A model generated the notes under the pieces. It did not search any database. It saw nothing but the letters and a program-made list of their open reading frames with translations, and was not told where the DNA came from. A stretch of 64,000 bases of DNA, from the NCBI RefSeq assembly GCF_000421825.1, contig NZ_ATXT01000013.1:534258-598257 (forward strand), in the 5' to 3' direction. Of this stretch, positions 39,038 to 48,281 are shown piece after piece. The DNA is from Humibacter albus DSM 18994. GTDB taxonomy: Bacteria; Actinomycetota; Actinomycetes; Actinomycetales; Microbacteriaceae. A program made the translations under genes and the position numbers. How positions within the stretch are numbered: position 1 is the stretch's first letter; every line of letters begins with the position of its first letter.

Positions 39038-40627
39038 TCATGCGCCGGTGGTCCCGACCGAGCCGCGATAGCCCATTCGGGTCACGCGTGCTCGCCCACC
39101 GGTGGTCCCGGTCACGAACGGCCCCCACATCGTTCCGACGAATCCGCCGGCCACCTCGGAGCTGAGCACCGTGGTGGGGACGGCCGCGGCCGTGTGCCCG
39201 CCGGCCGAGAAGAGCACGCCGTCGGCCGTGAGCTCGGCGGCGAACTCGATCTCCGCGTGGTCGTCGCCGCCGGTCGAGCCGAAGCCAGGCGTGAGCGCCC
39301 AGCTCTCCCGCTCCGTGTCCGTTCCGTCGCTGCGCTCGACCACCCGGAACCCGCCGTCGCACAGCTCGATCCGGAGTGAGTACGCGTCGCTCTGCCGGAA
39401 CAGCAGGCCCGTGACGATGCCGGGCCCGACCGAGTCGAAGGCGACCGACACGCGCGCTCGGTGATGCGCGAGACGGTGGAACAGGGCGCTCGGGCGCGGG
39501 AGCCGCCTCGGCGCGACGGGCTGGGCTTCTGCCCCTGTCGTCGCCGACGGCGAGGACGACTGCGTCGTGTCGCTTCGTGCGGTGACGTCTGCGATCACCG
39601 TGAGTACGACGCCGTCGTGCGTCTGCTCGGCGAAGTCCGCCGGGCCACGCACCGTGAAGGCGCCATCGATAGCGGCCGGCTTCTGCTCCCAGCATGAGTG
39701 CCGATCCCCGACGTCCGCGAGCACGCCGAGCCCCGGGCTGATGACCGGCCATCCGTCCTCCCACTCGACGTCGGCGACGAACGTTTCACGGCCGAGGATG
39801 TGCCGCCCCTCCTCCGCGCGCACGCCCAGCACGACCGCGGCCCAGGACCCGTCAGGGCGCTCGACGAAGTCGGCGTGCCCGACGTTCTGCACCGGGTAGG
39901 CGGCTCCGAGGTGCCGGTGCGTGAGCACCGGGTTGCGGGGATGGTTCTCGTACGGTCCGGTGATCGAGCGGGAGCGGGCGACCACCACGGCATGGTCGCG
40001 GTACGTGCCGCCCTCAGCTGTGAGCAGGTAGAACCAGCCATCGCGCTTGAAGAGGTGCGGGCCTTCGCTCCACGTGGCATCCTTCAGGGCACCGTGCCAC
40101 AGCACCGTCTCCTCGCCGGCGAACCGGCCGGTGCTCACGTCGATCTCGCGCACCCAGATGGCCGTGCGCCCGTCCTCCTCGCGCACGACGCGGGTCGCGC
40201 ACCAGTACGCCTTGTCGTCGTGGAAGAACAGCGACGGGTCGAAACCGCTCGCCTCGGGGACCCAGAGCGGCGCGGACCACGGGCCGTGAGCATCCGATGC
40301 CGTGATGATGAACTGGCTCGGGGTTCTGTCGACCTGCGATCCGACGAGGTAGAACGTGCCGTCGTGGTGGCGCAGGGTCGGCGCGTAGAGGCCGCCGGAA
40401 TCGCGCGCGCCTGCCAGAGCGAACTCGTCGGGTCGCGTCACGGCCGAGCCGATCGGCTTCCACTCCCGCAGGTCGGTGCTCTCGTACAGCGGGATGCCCG
40501 GCACATACTCGAACGTGGAATTGGCGAGATAGTACCGATCGCCCACGCGGCAGATCGACGGGTCCGGATGGAAGCCCGCGAGAACGGGGTTCACCGGTTC
40601 ACGCGAGGGGCCCTGGATGCCCGTCAC
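39038..40627 (-). CDS. GH43 family glycosidase (xylosidase/arabinofuranosidase type)
   Basis: A five-bladed beta-propeller hydrolase acting on beta-xylosides or alpha-arabinosides. Catalytic residues appear in GFHPDPSICRV (base Asp), SGFDPSLFF (pKa-setting Asp) and ATWSEGPHLF (acid Glu). A C-terminal beta-sandwich (about residues 330-520) follows, as in GH43_11-like enzymes. GTG 40627 overlaps the upstream stop (GTGA) and gives 529 residues; GTG 40594 (518 residues) is an alternative. It has no signal peptide, so it should act on imported oligosaccharides. Confidence 0.88.
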   Translation of the reverse strand: MTGIQGPSREPVNPVLAGFHPDPSICRVGDRYYLANSTFEYVPGIPLYESTDLREWKPIGSAVTRPDEFALAGARDSGGLYAPTLRHHDGTFYLVGSQVDRTPSQFIITASDAHGPWSAPLWVPEASGFDPSLFFHDDKAYWCATRVVREEDGRTAIWVREIDVSTGRFAGEETVLWHGALKDATWSEGPHLFKRDGWFYLLTAEGGTYRDHAVVVARSRSITGPYENHPRNPVLTHRHLGAAYPVQNVGHADFVERPDGSWAAVVLGVRAEEGRHILGRETFVADVEWEDGWPVISPGLGVLADVGDRHSCWEQKPAAIDGAFTVRGPADFAEQTHDGVVLTVIADVTARSDTTQSSSPSATTGAEAQPVAPRRLPRPSALFHRLAHHRARVSVAFDSVGPGIVTGLLFRQSDAYSLRIELCDGGFRVVERSDGTDTERESWALTPGFGSTGGDDHAEIEFAAELTADGVLFSAGGHTAAAVPTTVLSSEVAGGFVGTMWGPFVTGTTGGRARVTRMGYRGSVGTTGA

Positions 40628-41940
40628 TTCTTGAGCTGGGATTCGAGCGTCGACTGCAGGGTCGTCAGCGCCTCCTTCGGTGTGGCCTTGAGCGAGAGAA
40701 CCTGCTGGGCGAAAGTCGTCATCGCGGGCGTGCTGTCCACCAGCGAGACGTTCGCGAACAGGGCGGTCCCGCCGGGCGCGGCCCAGGTCTTGCAGATCGG
40801 CTGCCAGACGTTCACGAGCTTCACGTTGTCGGCGTTCGCCTTGAATTCGGGGGTGTCCGCGATCGACTTGAGTGGCGGCAGCCCGATGCCGGTGTTCTGC
40901 GTCCACAGCTTCGACATGTGCTTGTAGTAGTAGGTCAGGAACGCCTCGGAGCCCTTCTGGCTCGGGGTGTTCTTGTACATCATGATGTTGTTCGGAAAGT
41001 AGAGAGCACCCTTCTTGCCCTGGGCGCTGACCAGAGGATCGCCGAGCGCGAGCTGGTTCTGCACGTCGCCGGTGACGTTCTGCGGCAGGCCGGGCACGTC
41101 GATGCCCATCGCGCAGGTGCCCTTGCTCCATTGCGTGTTCGTGTTGGTGCTGGAGTACCCGAGGTTTCCGGGATCGACGTAGCCCTTGTGCACCATCTCG
41201 ACGACCCATTCGAGCGCCTCGATGTTCACCGGCGTGACGCAATTCGGCTTCTGCTCCTCGTCGAAGAGCCCGCCACCGTTGTTGATCATGACGCCGGTCA
41301 ACGTCTGGAAGCTGTTGCCCCCGCTCGTGTTGCTGCTGAGGCTGAAGCCGTAGACGCCGATCTTCTTGAGCGCGGCCGCGGCATCCAGGTAGCTCTGCCA
41401 GTCGGTCGGAGCCTCCGCTCCCGCCTTGTCGAGCAGCGTCTTGTTGTACCAGAGAATGCGCATGTCGAGGTTGTAGGGGATGGCGACGTAACCCTTGTCG
41501 GTCTTCATGGCATCCAGAAGGCCGGGCAGGAAGTCGTCGTAGAGACCGTTCTTCTTCCACTCGTCGAGCAGATCATCGGCGTAGGCGATCTTGCCCTTCG
41601 GGGCGTACTGGAACGCCTGCGTTCCGCCGCCGGAACTGACTGCGGGTCCGGTGTTCGAGGCGATCGCAGAGGCGAACGTCTGCGTGAAGTTCGACCACTG
41701 GATCTCCTGGTACGTGACATCCGGGAGGCCGTCCGCCGGCTTGTACGCGAGCGTGATCTTCTTGTCGAGCGGATTGAACTTGGTGCCGCCCCACGGCATG
41801 TTCCAGAACTTCATGCTTCCGCCGCCGCCGGAAGCAGTTCCTCCCGAGCTGCACGCAGCGAGCGCCGCGGTGGCGAAACCTGCTCCCGCCATGCCCAGGA
41901 AAGCACGGCGGCTGAAGCTGCTGGTTGTCGTCGTTGACAT
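40624..41940 (-). CDS. ABC sugar-binding lipoprotein
   Basis: A 438-residue extracellular solute-binding protein (family 1). The N-terminus has a twin-arginine-like SRRAFLG and a lipobox LAAC at about residue 30, so it is anchored outside the membrane. Segments NLDMRILWYNKTLLDKAG and the Asn-rich region near 240 are typical of oligosaccharide binders. A GGAGG site precedes ATG 41940. The GH43 gene is coupled directly downstream, yet no permease genes are adjacent, so the binding protein must work with transporter parts encoded elsewhere. Confidence 0.9.
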   Translation of the reverse strand: MSTTTTSSFSRRAFLGMAGAGFATAALAACSSGGTASGGGGSMKFWNMPWGGTKFNPLDKKITLAYKPADGLPDVTYQEIQWSNFTQTFASAIASNTGPAVSSGGGTQAFQYAPKGKIAYADDLLDEWKKNGLYDDFLPGLLDAMKTDKGYVAIPYNLDMRILWYNKTLLDKAGAEAPTDWQSYLDAAAALKKIGVYGFSLSSNTSGGNSFQTLTGVMINNGGGLFDEEQKPNCVTPVNIEALEWVVEMVHKGYVDPGNLGYSSTNTNTQWSKGTCAMGIDVPGLPQNVTGDVQNQLALGDPLVSAQGKKGALYFPNNIMMYKNTPSQKGSEAFLTYYYKHMSKLWTQNTGIGLPPLKSIADTPEFKANADNVKLVNVWQPICKTWAAPGGTALFANVSLVDSTPAMTTFAQQVLSLKATPKEALTTLQSTLESQLKK

Positions 41941-42002
41941 GATGTCCTCCTCGCGGCACGTACCGCGTTGTTCGCCATCGGACTGGCTTTTCAGGAAAGG
42001 TG

Positions 42003-42010
42003 TTGCGCAA
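42003..42010. promoter_or_regulatory. TTGCGCAA palindrome, probable LacI-type operator site 1
   Basis: TTGCGCAA occurs here, 63 bp upstream of the sugar-binding protein start. LacI-family operators have a central CG in a palindrome. It is one of three such sites in 175 bp around the divergent regulator. Confidence 0.55.
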
Positions 42011-42087
42011 ATGCGACAGGGAATTTTCGACGCGGTTTGGAGTATGCACTCCTCGCTCTTTGTTTTCAAGGGGAACAAATCGCGAGT

Positions 42088-42099
42088 ATTTGCGCAAAT
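42088..42099. promoter_or_regulatory. ATTTGCGCAAAT palindrome, probable LacI-type operator site 2
   Basis: A perfect 12-bp palindrome with central CG, 23 bp before the start of the divergent lacI-type gene. It is the best of the three TTGCGCAA sites and suggests autoregulation and control of the binding protein/GH43 operon. Confidence 0.65.
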
Positions 42100-42121
42100 C
42101 GATCCCGCATAGGATGGCATC

Positions 42122-43147
42122 GTGCCATCGAAGCCGTTCCGTAACACCCGCCCGACGTTGGCTGTGGTTGCGCAACGGGCCGGCACGAGCATCCCTACCG
42201 TCTCGAAAGCGTTGCGGGGCGGAACGGATGTCGCGCCCGCCACCCGAGAGCGCATCGTGAAAGCCGCAAACGAGCTCGGCTACACGAATCCGAGCGATGC
42301 CCATTCGGCCGATACGGCTCCCACGCAGCTCGTGGACTTCGTGCTCTCGTCGGTGGACAACACGTGGGCGAACCGCGCCCTGGGCGGTGTGGAGGCGGCA
42401 GCCGGCACGGCGGACCTCGACGTCGTGATCACGCTCGTGCGCGAGGGCTCCGACTGGGCTGAGCGCGTGCTGCGCCGGTCATCGATCGGCGCCGTGCTCG
42501 CCGTCGTGGGACCGACACCGCAGCAGTGGAAGCGCATCACGTCGGCGGGGAGACCGTTGGTGCTTCTCGATCCGATGACGTCGCCGCCCGACGGCGTAGG
42601 CAGCGTCGGCGCGATGAACTATCAGGGCGGACGCTCGGTGGCGGAGCACCTGCTCTCACTGGGACATCGACGTTTCGGCGTGATCGACGTCTCTGACTCG
42701 TACGAATACAGCCGTGCCCGCGTCGACGGGTTCCGTTCGGCGCTCGGAGCCGCCGGCATCGGGCTCGCAGCCGATGCAGTGATCCATGCGCAGTGGGATC
42801 GCGATCGCGCGCGGGCAGCGGCGAACGAACTGCTGGCGCGGCGGGAGCGTCCGACGGCCGTCTTCGCCTGCACCGAGACGCTCGCGCTCGGTGCGTATGA
42901 TGCGGCGGCCGGGCTCGGGCTGAGCATTCCGCGCGACCTCAGCGTCGTGGGGTACGACGACCTGCCGGAGGCGGGCTGGGCGAACCCGCCGATGACGACG
43001 GTGCAGCAACCGATCGCCGAGATGGGCGCGGCGGCGCTGCGGATGCTCCTGCGGTTGAGCGAGCATCCCGGACACGACCACGCGATGCGCGAAGAGCTCG
43101 CGACCCGGCTGATCGTGCGGGAGTCCACGGGGCCCGCTCCGAGCTGA
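42122..43147 (+). CDS. LacI-family regulator, divergent from the GH43 operon
   Basis: A 341-residue regulator. The helix-turn-helix reads PTLAVVAQRAGTSIPTVSKAL, followed by a sugar-binding core with LSLGHRRFGVIDVS, VFACTETLALGAYDAA and LSVVGYDDLPEAGW. GTG 42122 is the start. Divergent arrangement with the sugar-binding protein and three TTGCGCAA sites (two in the intergenic region, one inside its own first codons) indicates that it represses both directions until a xylo- or arabino-oligosaccharide appears. Confidence 0.93.
   Translation: MPSKPFRNTRPTLAVVAQRAGTSIPTVSKALRGGTDVAPATRERIVKAANELGYTNPSDAHSADTAPTQLVDFVLSSVDNTWANRALGGVEAAAGTADLDVVITLVREGSDWAERVLRRSSIGAVLAVVGPTPQQWKRITSAGRPLVLLDPMTSPPDGVGSVGAMNYQGGRSVAEHLLSLGHRRFGVIDVSDSYEYSRARVDGFRSALGAAGIGLAADAVIHAQWDRDRARAAANELLARRERPTAVFACTETLALGAYDAAAGLGLSIPRDLSVVGYDDLPEAGWANPPMTTVQQPIAEMGAAALRMLLRLSEHPGHDHAMREELATRLIVRESTGPAPS
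42167..42176. promoter_or_regulatory. GTTGCGCAAC palindrome inside the regulator gene, possible site 3
   Basis: A 10-bp palindrome containing TTGCGCAA, 45 bp into the lacI-type gene and encoding part of its helix-turn-helix. A downstream operator here would allow looping with site 2; it may also be chance. Confidence 0.4.
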
Positions 43148-43222
43148 CGGAGCCGGCCCGGAGGCCGCCATGGCACCCCGTGGTCGCGATGCGATCCGAC
43201 GGTGTCCCGGTAGCCTCGATTC

Positions 43223-45187
43223 ATGCTGCAGCCCCATCACGACGGCTCCCCGCTCTACGTCTCGGACCCGACGCCGCGAATGGGCGACAGTGTCGCGGTG
43301 CGCGTTCGCATCCCACGCGAGTTCGGGCCGGTGAAGGCGGTGCGCTCCCGATCGAATCCGGACCACGAGCCGCGGTTCACCGACGCGGCGAAGATCGGGT
43401 CCTGCGACGGCTGGGACTGGTGGCAGGCATCCATCGAAGTCGAGAACCCGGTGCATGGCTACCGTTTCCTGATCACGCGCGGCGACGGCTCGAGCGTGTG
43501 GCTGAACGCCACCGGCGTGTGGACGACGGAGACGCTGGATGTCGACGACTTCCGTCTGGTGGCTTATGACGCGCCGCCGACGTGGGTGCGCTCGAGTGTG
43601 CTGTACCAGGTGTTCCCGGACCGATTCGCGCGCTCGGGCGCCGCGGCCGACCGACCCGCGCCGGACTGGGCGATCCCGGCGAAGTGGTCGGACCCGGTCG
43701 ACGACGTGCCGCCCGGTCGCTCGCAGCAGTTCTACGGCGGCGATCTCGACGGCGCGGCGGAACGGCTGGACTACCTGGCCGAGCTGGGCGTGACCCTCGT
43801 GTACCTGACGCCGGTGTTCCCCGGGCGCTCGAACCACCGGTACGACGCGTCGTCGTTCGCGCACGTGGATCCCCTGCTCGGCGGAGACGAGGCCCTCGCG
43901 AGGTTCACGGCCGCGGCGCACGAGCGCGGGCTGAAGGTGATCGGGGACCTGACGACCAATCACTGCGGGGACGGGCACGAGTGGTTCCGGGCCGCGTTGG
44001 GGCATCCAGAGGCACCGGAGAGCGAGTTCTTCTACTGGCTCGATGACGCGCACACGAAGTACGTCGCCTGGCTCGGGGTGCCCAACCTGCCCAAGCTGAA
44101 CTGGGCGTCGCAGGAGCTGCGGAGGCGGTTCATCGAGGGCCCGGACTCCGTCGTGGCGCGCTGGCTGCAACCGCCGTACTCGCTCGACGGCTGGCGCATC
44201 GATGTCGCCAACATGACCGGCCGCTATCGGGAGGACGACTTCAACGCCGAGGTGCGCCGCATCATCCGGCGCACGATGATCGAGGTGAGTCCCGACACGA
44301 TCCTGCTCGGCGAGTCCACGAACGATGCGGCGCCGGACTTTCAGGGGGATGCCTGGCACGGCGCCATGACGTACGCCAACTTCACGCGGCCGGTGTGGGG
44401 TTGGCTCTCGCGGCCGGGCAGCGAGTCGACATACTTCGGGCAGCCGGTGGGCGTCATCCCTTCTTATACGGGGCAGGAGCTCGTGGATGCCCACACCCGG
44501 TTCGCGGCCGCGTTCCCGTGGCGGGTGCGGCAGGGCACGATGAACGCACTGGACACGCACGATGTGCCGCGGTTCCGCACGCACGCCCGGCCGGGCGCGG
44601 TGCCGGTGGCGTTCGGGCTGTCGGTGACGATGCCCGGGATCCCGGTGGTGTGGGCCGGAGACGAGCTCGGGCTGACCGCCGACGACGGCGAGGGCTCGCG
44701 CATGCCGATGCCGTGGGGGCTGCTCGACGGCGTGCGGTCCGTAGCGGAGGGCGGCCCGGCAACGAATGTCGCAGGACCGGCGGCGGGTGCGAATGCCGAG
44801 ACTCCGGATGACGTACCAGACCCGGCGACGGGTGCGACGGCATCCGAGGCGCGTGCGACGCACGACCTCTACCGTGGCTTGATCCGGTTGCGGCGCGAGC
44901 ACGTGGCGCTGAACGATGGTGGGTTCCGCTGGCTGCACGTGGGCGACGACGTGCTCGTGTTCGTGCGCGAGCACGCCGAAGAGTCGGTGCTGGTGTTCGC
45001 GTCGCGGACGGCGGCGGATGTGCGGCTCGAGCTCGACGCGGTGGCCGGCTGGGAGCGCGCCGAGGTGGTCTACGGAGACATTGCGATCGACGTGGATGCC
45101 GCCGGCGAGGAGGACGACGGAGGCGTGCGTCTCGCTGTCACCGGTCCGCAGTTCGCGGCCGTGGTGCTGCCCGGAGTTCGGCTCTGA
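43223..45187 (+). CDS. GH13 alpha-glycosidase (neopullulanase/cyclomaltodextrinase-like)
   Basis: A 654-residue enzyme with an N-terminal beta-sandwich (about residues 1-115, including DWWQASIEVENPVHGYRFLI) ahead of the GH13 barrel. Catalytic regions are DLTTNHCG (I), GWRIDVANM with the nucleophile (II), LLGEST with the acid (III) and LDTHDVPR (IV), all intact. The added N-terminal domain is a mark of the cyclodextrin/pullulan-degrading group. No signal peptide. A low-complexity Ala/Gly insert at about 510-545 is unusual. It lies 75 bp after the LacI gene. Confidence 0.9.
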   Translation: MLQPHHDGSPLYVSDPTPRMGDSVAVRVRIPREFGPVKAVRSRSNPDHEPRFTDAAKIGSCDGWDWWQASIEVENPVHGYRFLITRGDGSSVWLNATGVWTTETLDVDDFRLVAYDAPPTWVRSSVLYQVFPDRFARSGAAADRPAPDWAIPAKWSDPVDDVPPGRSQQFYGGDLDGAAERLDYLAELGVTLVYLTPVFPGRSNHRYDASSFAHVDPLLGGDEALARFTAAAHERGLKVIGDLTTNHCGDGHEWFRAALGHPEAPESEFFYWLDDAHTKYVAWLGVPNLPKLNWASQELRRRFIEGPDSVVARWLQPPYSLDGWRIDVANMTGRYREDDFNAEVRRIIRRTMIEVSPDTILLGESTNDAAPDFQGDAWHGAMTYANFTRPVWGWLSRPGSESTYFGQPVGVIPSYTGQELVDAHTRFAAAFPWRVRQGTMNALDTHDVPRFRTHARPGAVPVAFGLSVTMPGIPVVWAGDELGLTADDGEGSRMPMPWGLLDGVRSVAEGGPATNVAGPAAGANAETPDDVPDPATGATASEARATHDLYRGLIRLRREHVALNDGGFRWLHVGDDVLVFVREHAEESVLVFASRTAADVRLELDAVAGWERAEVVYGDIAIDVDAAGEEDDGGVRLAVTGPQFAAVVLPGVRL

Positions 45188-45283
45188 TCGGCCCTGTTAC
45201 GGCGGCGCGCAACGTGGCATAGGCGCCAGCCGGATGATGATATCCTCGTACGGTTGCCAATTCAGCCTTGGCTGAGCGGCGTC

Positions 45284-45358
<75 letters not shown>

Positions 45359-45395
45359 GCTTGGTGCGGGGCCTGTCGGCCGGCACGAAGTCTGC

Positions 45396-45469
45396 GGCGG
45401 GATAGCTCAGGTGGTTAGAGCACACGGCTCATAATCGTGGTGTCGCGGGTTCAAGTCCCGCTCCCGCTA
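45396..45469 (+). tRNA. tRNA-Met (CAT), elongator type
   Basis: The anticodon loop CTCATAA carries CAT; the D-arm is GCTCAGGTGGTTAGAGC and the T-arm GCGGG-TTCAAGT-CCCGC. The acceptor stem GGCGGGA pairs with TCCCGCT, leaving a G-U pair at the end; CCA is not encoded. It lacks the C1-A72 mismatch and GGG-CCC anticodon stem of initiators, so it is an elongator. Confidence 0.9.
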
Positions 45470-45474
45470 CGAAT

Positions 45475-45507
45475 GCGAAAAGGTCCCGCATCGCGGGGCC
45501 TTTTCGC
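45475..45507 (+). terminator. Terminator after the tRNA-Thr/tRNA-Met pair
   Basis: GCGAAAAGGTCCCGC pairs with GCGGGGCCTTTTCGC (one G-U pair) with a short CAT loop. It lies 6 bases after the tRNA-Met gene and carries a TTTT run in its right arm. Confidence 0.8.
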
Positions 45508-45613
45508 GTTCGTGACGTGAGTGGGCGCAAAACATTGACGCGCGGGTTGCGGTGCCGTCCCTTTCGGTCTCGCTGGGTGTTCTCAGCGGGCGAGGAAGTG
45601 GTGTCGACAGCGC

Positions 45614-47794
45614 CTACCCGTGCAGGCGCTCACGCCGACGGATCACCATGCTCCCGCCCGCCAGGAGCGCGAGCAACGCGATCGCGAGCAGCGGCACGAC
45701 GTTCGAGCCGGAGTCGGCGAGGGTCGGCTCGGATGTCGCGGGCGTCGTCGGCGTGACCGGCGTCACGGATGCATCCGGCTTCGGCACCGACGTCGGTGCG
45801 GCGAGGCCGAGGTAGGCGACGATCTGGTGGCCGCCGGGGTTCGTCTGAATCGGCACCTCGAGCCAGTTGTTCGTCAGCCACACGTTGCCGGACTGGTCGA
45901 TCGCGACGCCCGTGTTGCGGGTCAGCCCGTCGAAGAAGTAGCCCGTCGTGTCAGGCGAGATGGGATCACCCGTCGCCGGCGCCTGCTTCGGGCAGCCCGA
46001 CGTGTCGGTGCCGCAGAACGCCGAGAGCCGCTTGCCCGCGAAGTTCGCGATCCACGCGTTGCCCTTGCCGTCGACCGCCATGCCCCACGGAATCGTGATG
46101 CCACCGCCGGCGTACTGGCTGACGGTCGAGCCGTCCGGCGAGATCGCCGCGACCGATCCCTGGGGGAACGGATCGCCCGTCGGATGCCCGGACGCGTCGA
46201 ACTGCACCTGGAGGGCGGCATCGAAGGCGGCAGTGTCCTCGGCTGTCGGCCGCGTCGGACACGGCAGCGTGATGACGCCCGAGTTCGACACCCACACCGT
46301 GCCATCGGGAGCCGCCGCGAGGCCCATCGGGTTGTTGAAGTCGGATCCCGTCAGCGACTTCTCGACGGTGCCGTCGTAGTTCAGGAGGTCGACCGCATTG
46401 CCGTTGATGGCCGACACGAAGAGCGAGTGGTGATTGTCGACGACGTCGAACGGCTGATCGTCCTGCCCGAACACCTGGAAGGCCGTGGCGTTCGCGGGGG
46501 CGCCGCCAGGAACCTGGGTGACTGTTCCGTTGTTGCAGTTGGCAGTCCACACGGAGTTGTTGGCGTCGATCGCGAGACCTTGCGGCCAGTTGATGCCGCC
46601 CTGAGTGAAACCGGTCGCGGGCGAGAGCGCAGTGCCGTTCGGCGCGAACAGCGAGAGACTGTTGTGCGGCGGCTGCTGATCCGTGGGGCACCCGGGCGCC
46701 GGGGCCGCGAAACCGAAGTTGGAGACCCACACATTCCCGGTGTGCACGTCGATCTGCACTCCGTAACCGGCTCCCGAGAGGCCTCCGCCCGTGTAGGTCG
46801 TCATCTGGCCGGTGGGTGAGAACTCGAAGATCTTGTCCGAGCCGCACACCGGCGTGTTCACGTCGGCGTTGAACTGGTAGTTGTTGATCACCCAGACGTC
46901 GCCCTTGTAGTCGATCGCGAAGTTGCCGGGCCCGGCGAGCGACTGGCCGTCGCCATCGAAGCGCAGAGCCAGGGTCCAGGCATCCGGAGCCGAACCCAGC
47001 ACGGGCGGATTCCCCTCGAGGGGAGCCTGCTGCGCGATGCCGTACAAGCTCGCCGGCTCGATCCCCGGATTACGGGCGATGGCGGACAAAGCGCGCAGCG
47101 TGTCACTGGGCGCAGCCTTGTCGGCGGCGGAACCTGCGGAGAGGATGCCGGCGCAGGTGCCGTCCGGGTAGTCACGCTGGTCAGCGAACGGCGCGCTGAC
47201 GCAACTCGCCATTGCCGCGGTGAGTGTGTTGAACTCGGCTTCCGTCGAGGTCTCGGAACCGTTGGGCGAGGATGCCAGCACCGAGCTCTCCGCGCCCGTC
47301 GCCGAGTCGGCGACGTTCTGCGACATGGCCGCGGAGTTCTGCAGTCCGGGCGCGGCCCCGTCGACCCCCGTGTTCGAGACGAACTGGGCCATCGCCCATG
47401 CCATCGCGACGGTCGTGCGCTCGTTGACGACGACGGCGCCTCCCGCGGTCAGCACGGCCGCCATGGTCGCGCGCGCTGCACTCGGACGTGCCGGGTCGGG
47501 CGGCGCGACGGCCAGGATGTACGAGACTCCGTTCGTCGGCGGCTGTGGCTGAGCAATGGTGAACGTGCCGTCAGGGGCCACATCGGTCTCGCTGACCGGC
47601 GATGCGTTCGCAGACGCCATGGCGTCGACATGCCAGCCGGTCCAGTCGGCGACACCGGCCGCGGCGACCGTCTCGAGCCGGCCGTCCACCGTCGCGCCGG
47701 CCGCTTGAGCCGCTGAACCGCCCGCGATGACACCCGCACCGCTGAGGGCGATCGCAGCCACGACACCCAGCCATCCCGTTCGCTTCCGTGTCAT
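45614..47794 (-). CDS. Surface-exposed NHL/beta-propeller protein with LAxSG sorting-like end
   Basis: A 726-residue exported protein. The signal peptide (residues about 1-33, ending QAAG) is followed by a domain of about 240 residues, then repeated beta-propeller blades with NVWVSN, SVWTANCNNGTVTQV, TVWVSNSG, NAWIANFAGK and NVWLTNNW, the NHL/Vgb-lyase-like pattern. A Pro/Thr linker leads to LADSG, a hydrophobic helix and RRRERLHG, an LAXTG-like wall anchor with Ser for Thr. ATG 47794 or GTG 47803 may start it. The ligand is unknown. Confidence 0.82.
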   Translation of the reverse strand: MTRKRTGWLGVVAAIALSGAGVIAGGSAAQAAGATVDGRLETVAAAGVADWTGWHVDAMASANASPVSETDVAPDGTFTIAQPQPPTNGVSYILAVAPPDPARPSAARATMAAVLTAGGAVVVNERTTVAMAWAMAQFVSNTGVDGAAPGLQNSAAMSQNVADSATGAESSVLASSPNGSETSTEAEFNTLTAAMASCVSAPFADQRDYPDGTCAGILSAGSAADKAAPSDTLRALSAIARNPGIEPASLYGIAQQAPLEGNPPVLGSAPDAWTLALRFDGDGQSLAGPGNFAIDYKGDVWVINNYQFNADVNTPVCGSDKIFEFSPTGQMTTYTGGGLSGAGYGVQIDVHTGNVWVSNFGFAAPAPGCPTDQQPPHNSLSLFAPNGTALSPATGFTQGGINWPQGLAIDANNSVWTANCNNGTVTQVPGGAPANATAFQVFGQDDQPFDVVDNHHSLFVSAINGNAVDLLNYDGTVEKSLTGSDFNNPMGLAAAPDGTVWVSNSGVITLPCPTRPTAEDTAAFDAALQVQFDASGHPTGDPFPQGSVAAISPDGSTVSQYAGGGITIPWGMAVDGKGNAWIANFAGKRLSAFCGTDTSGCPKQAPATGDPISPDTTGYFFDGLTRNTGVAIDQSGNVWLTNNWLEVPIQTNPGGHQIVAYLGLAAPTSVPKPDASVTPVTPTTPATSEPTLADSGSNVVPLLAIALLALLAGGSMVIRRRERLHG

Positions 47795-47989
47795 TATGCG
47801 CACGGGGCGACGCTAGCCGAGCAGTAGGTCTATGCCACCCCCGATGCAGGTGAAATGGCAGAGGCCGTCACCGCGACGGCGGAGTTCGCTGCCGGCTTTC
47901 AGCTCTCGCGCCGGTCTTCTGGCGCCTCAGCCGAGCAGAAGGTGTGAGCACCATGCGGCTACTGCAGGCGCTCTCGGCCGAGGAGGACG

Positions 47990-48133
47990 TCAGTAGACGT
48001 CGCCGCCGCAGTACGGGCACTTATACGGCCCACCGGGGTGCATCTGGTCCTTGAACACGGTGTGCCCCTTGGTGCAACTCGCCTCCAGCAACCAGTTGCC
48101 GGTCTTTGTCTTCGACGCCTCAGTCTTGAACAT
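47990..48133 (-). CDS. 47-residue zinc-ribbon protein
   Basis: A short frame from ATG 48133 encodes 47 residues, with a GAGGGAG ribosome-binding site 7 bases upstream. It carries Cys20, His24 and a C-terminal CPYCGG knuckle (Cys39, Cys42), with His32 between; this arrangement fits a single treble-clef or rubredoxin-like zinc ribbon. It ends GGDVY. The gene stands alone between the beta-propeller protein and an oxidoreductase. Its role is unknown; a metal-binding or nucleic-acid-binding accessory is possible. Confidence 0.7.
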   Translation of the reverse strand: MFKTEASKTKTGNWLLEASCTKGHTVFKDQMHPGGPYKCPYCGGDVY

Positions 48134-48281
48134 TCGTACTCTCCCTCGAACCGGATCTTCTCGAGCCGCAGGCGCCGCGGAGGGTCACCCCGGCGCGGCC
48201 GGCGGTCTCACGGTACGTTTCGAACTGTTCGCGTCTCGACCCCCACATCGGGTGCTCGGTGACCGTCCGCGCTCGGCGAGA

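Noticed and set aside
42656..44974. 772-codon open frame on the - strand across the LacI and GH13 genes
   Set aside because: It is antisense to two strongly supported genes and shows no recognisable domain.
45396..45469. Initiator tRNA-fMet
   Set aside because: The anticodon stem lacks the three G-C pairs and the 1-72 mismatch type of bacterial initiators; it is an elongator tRNA-Met.
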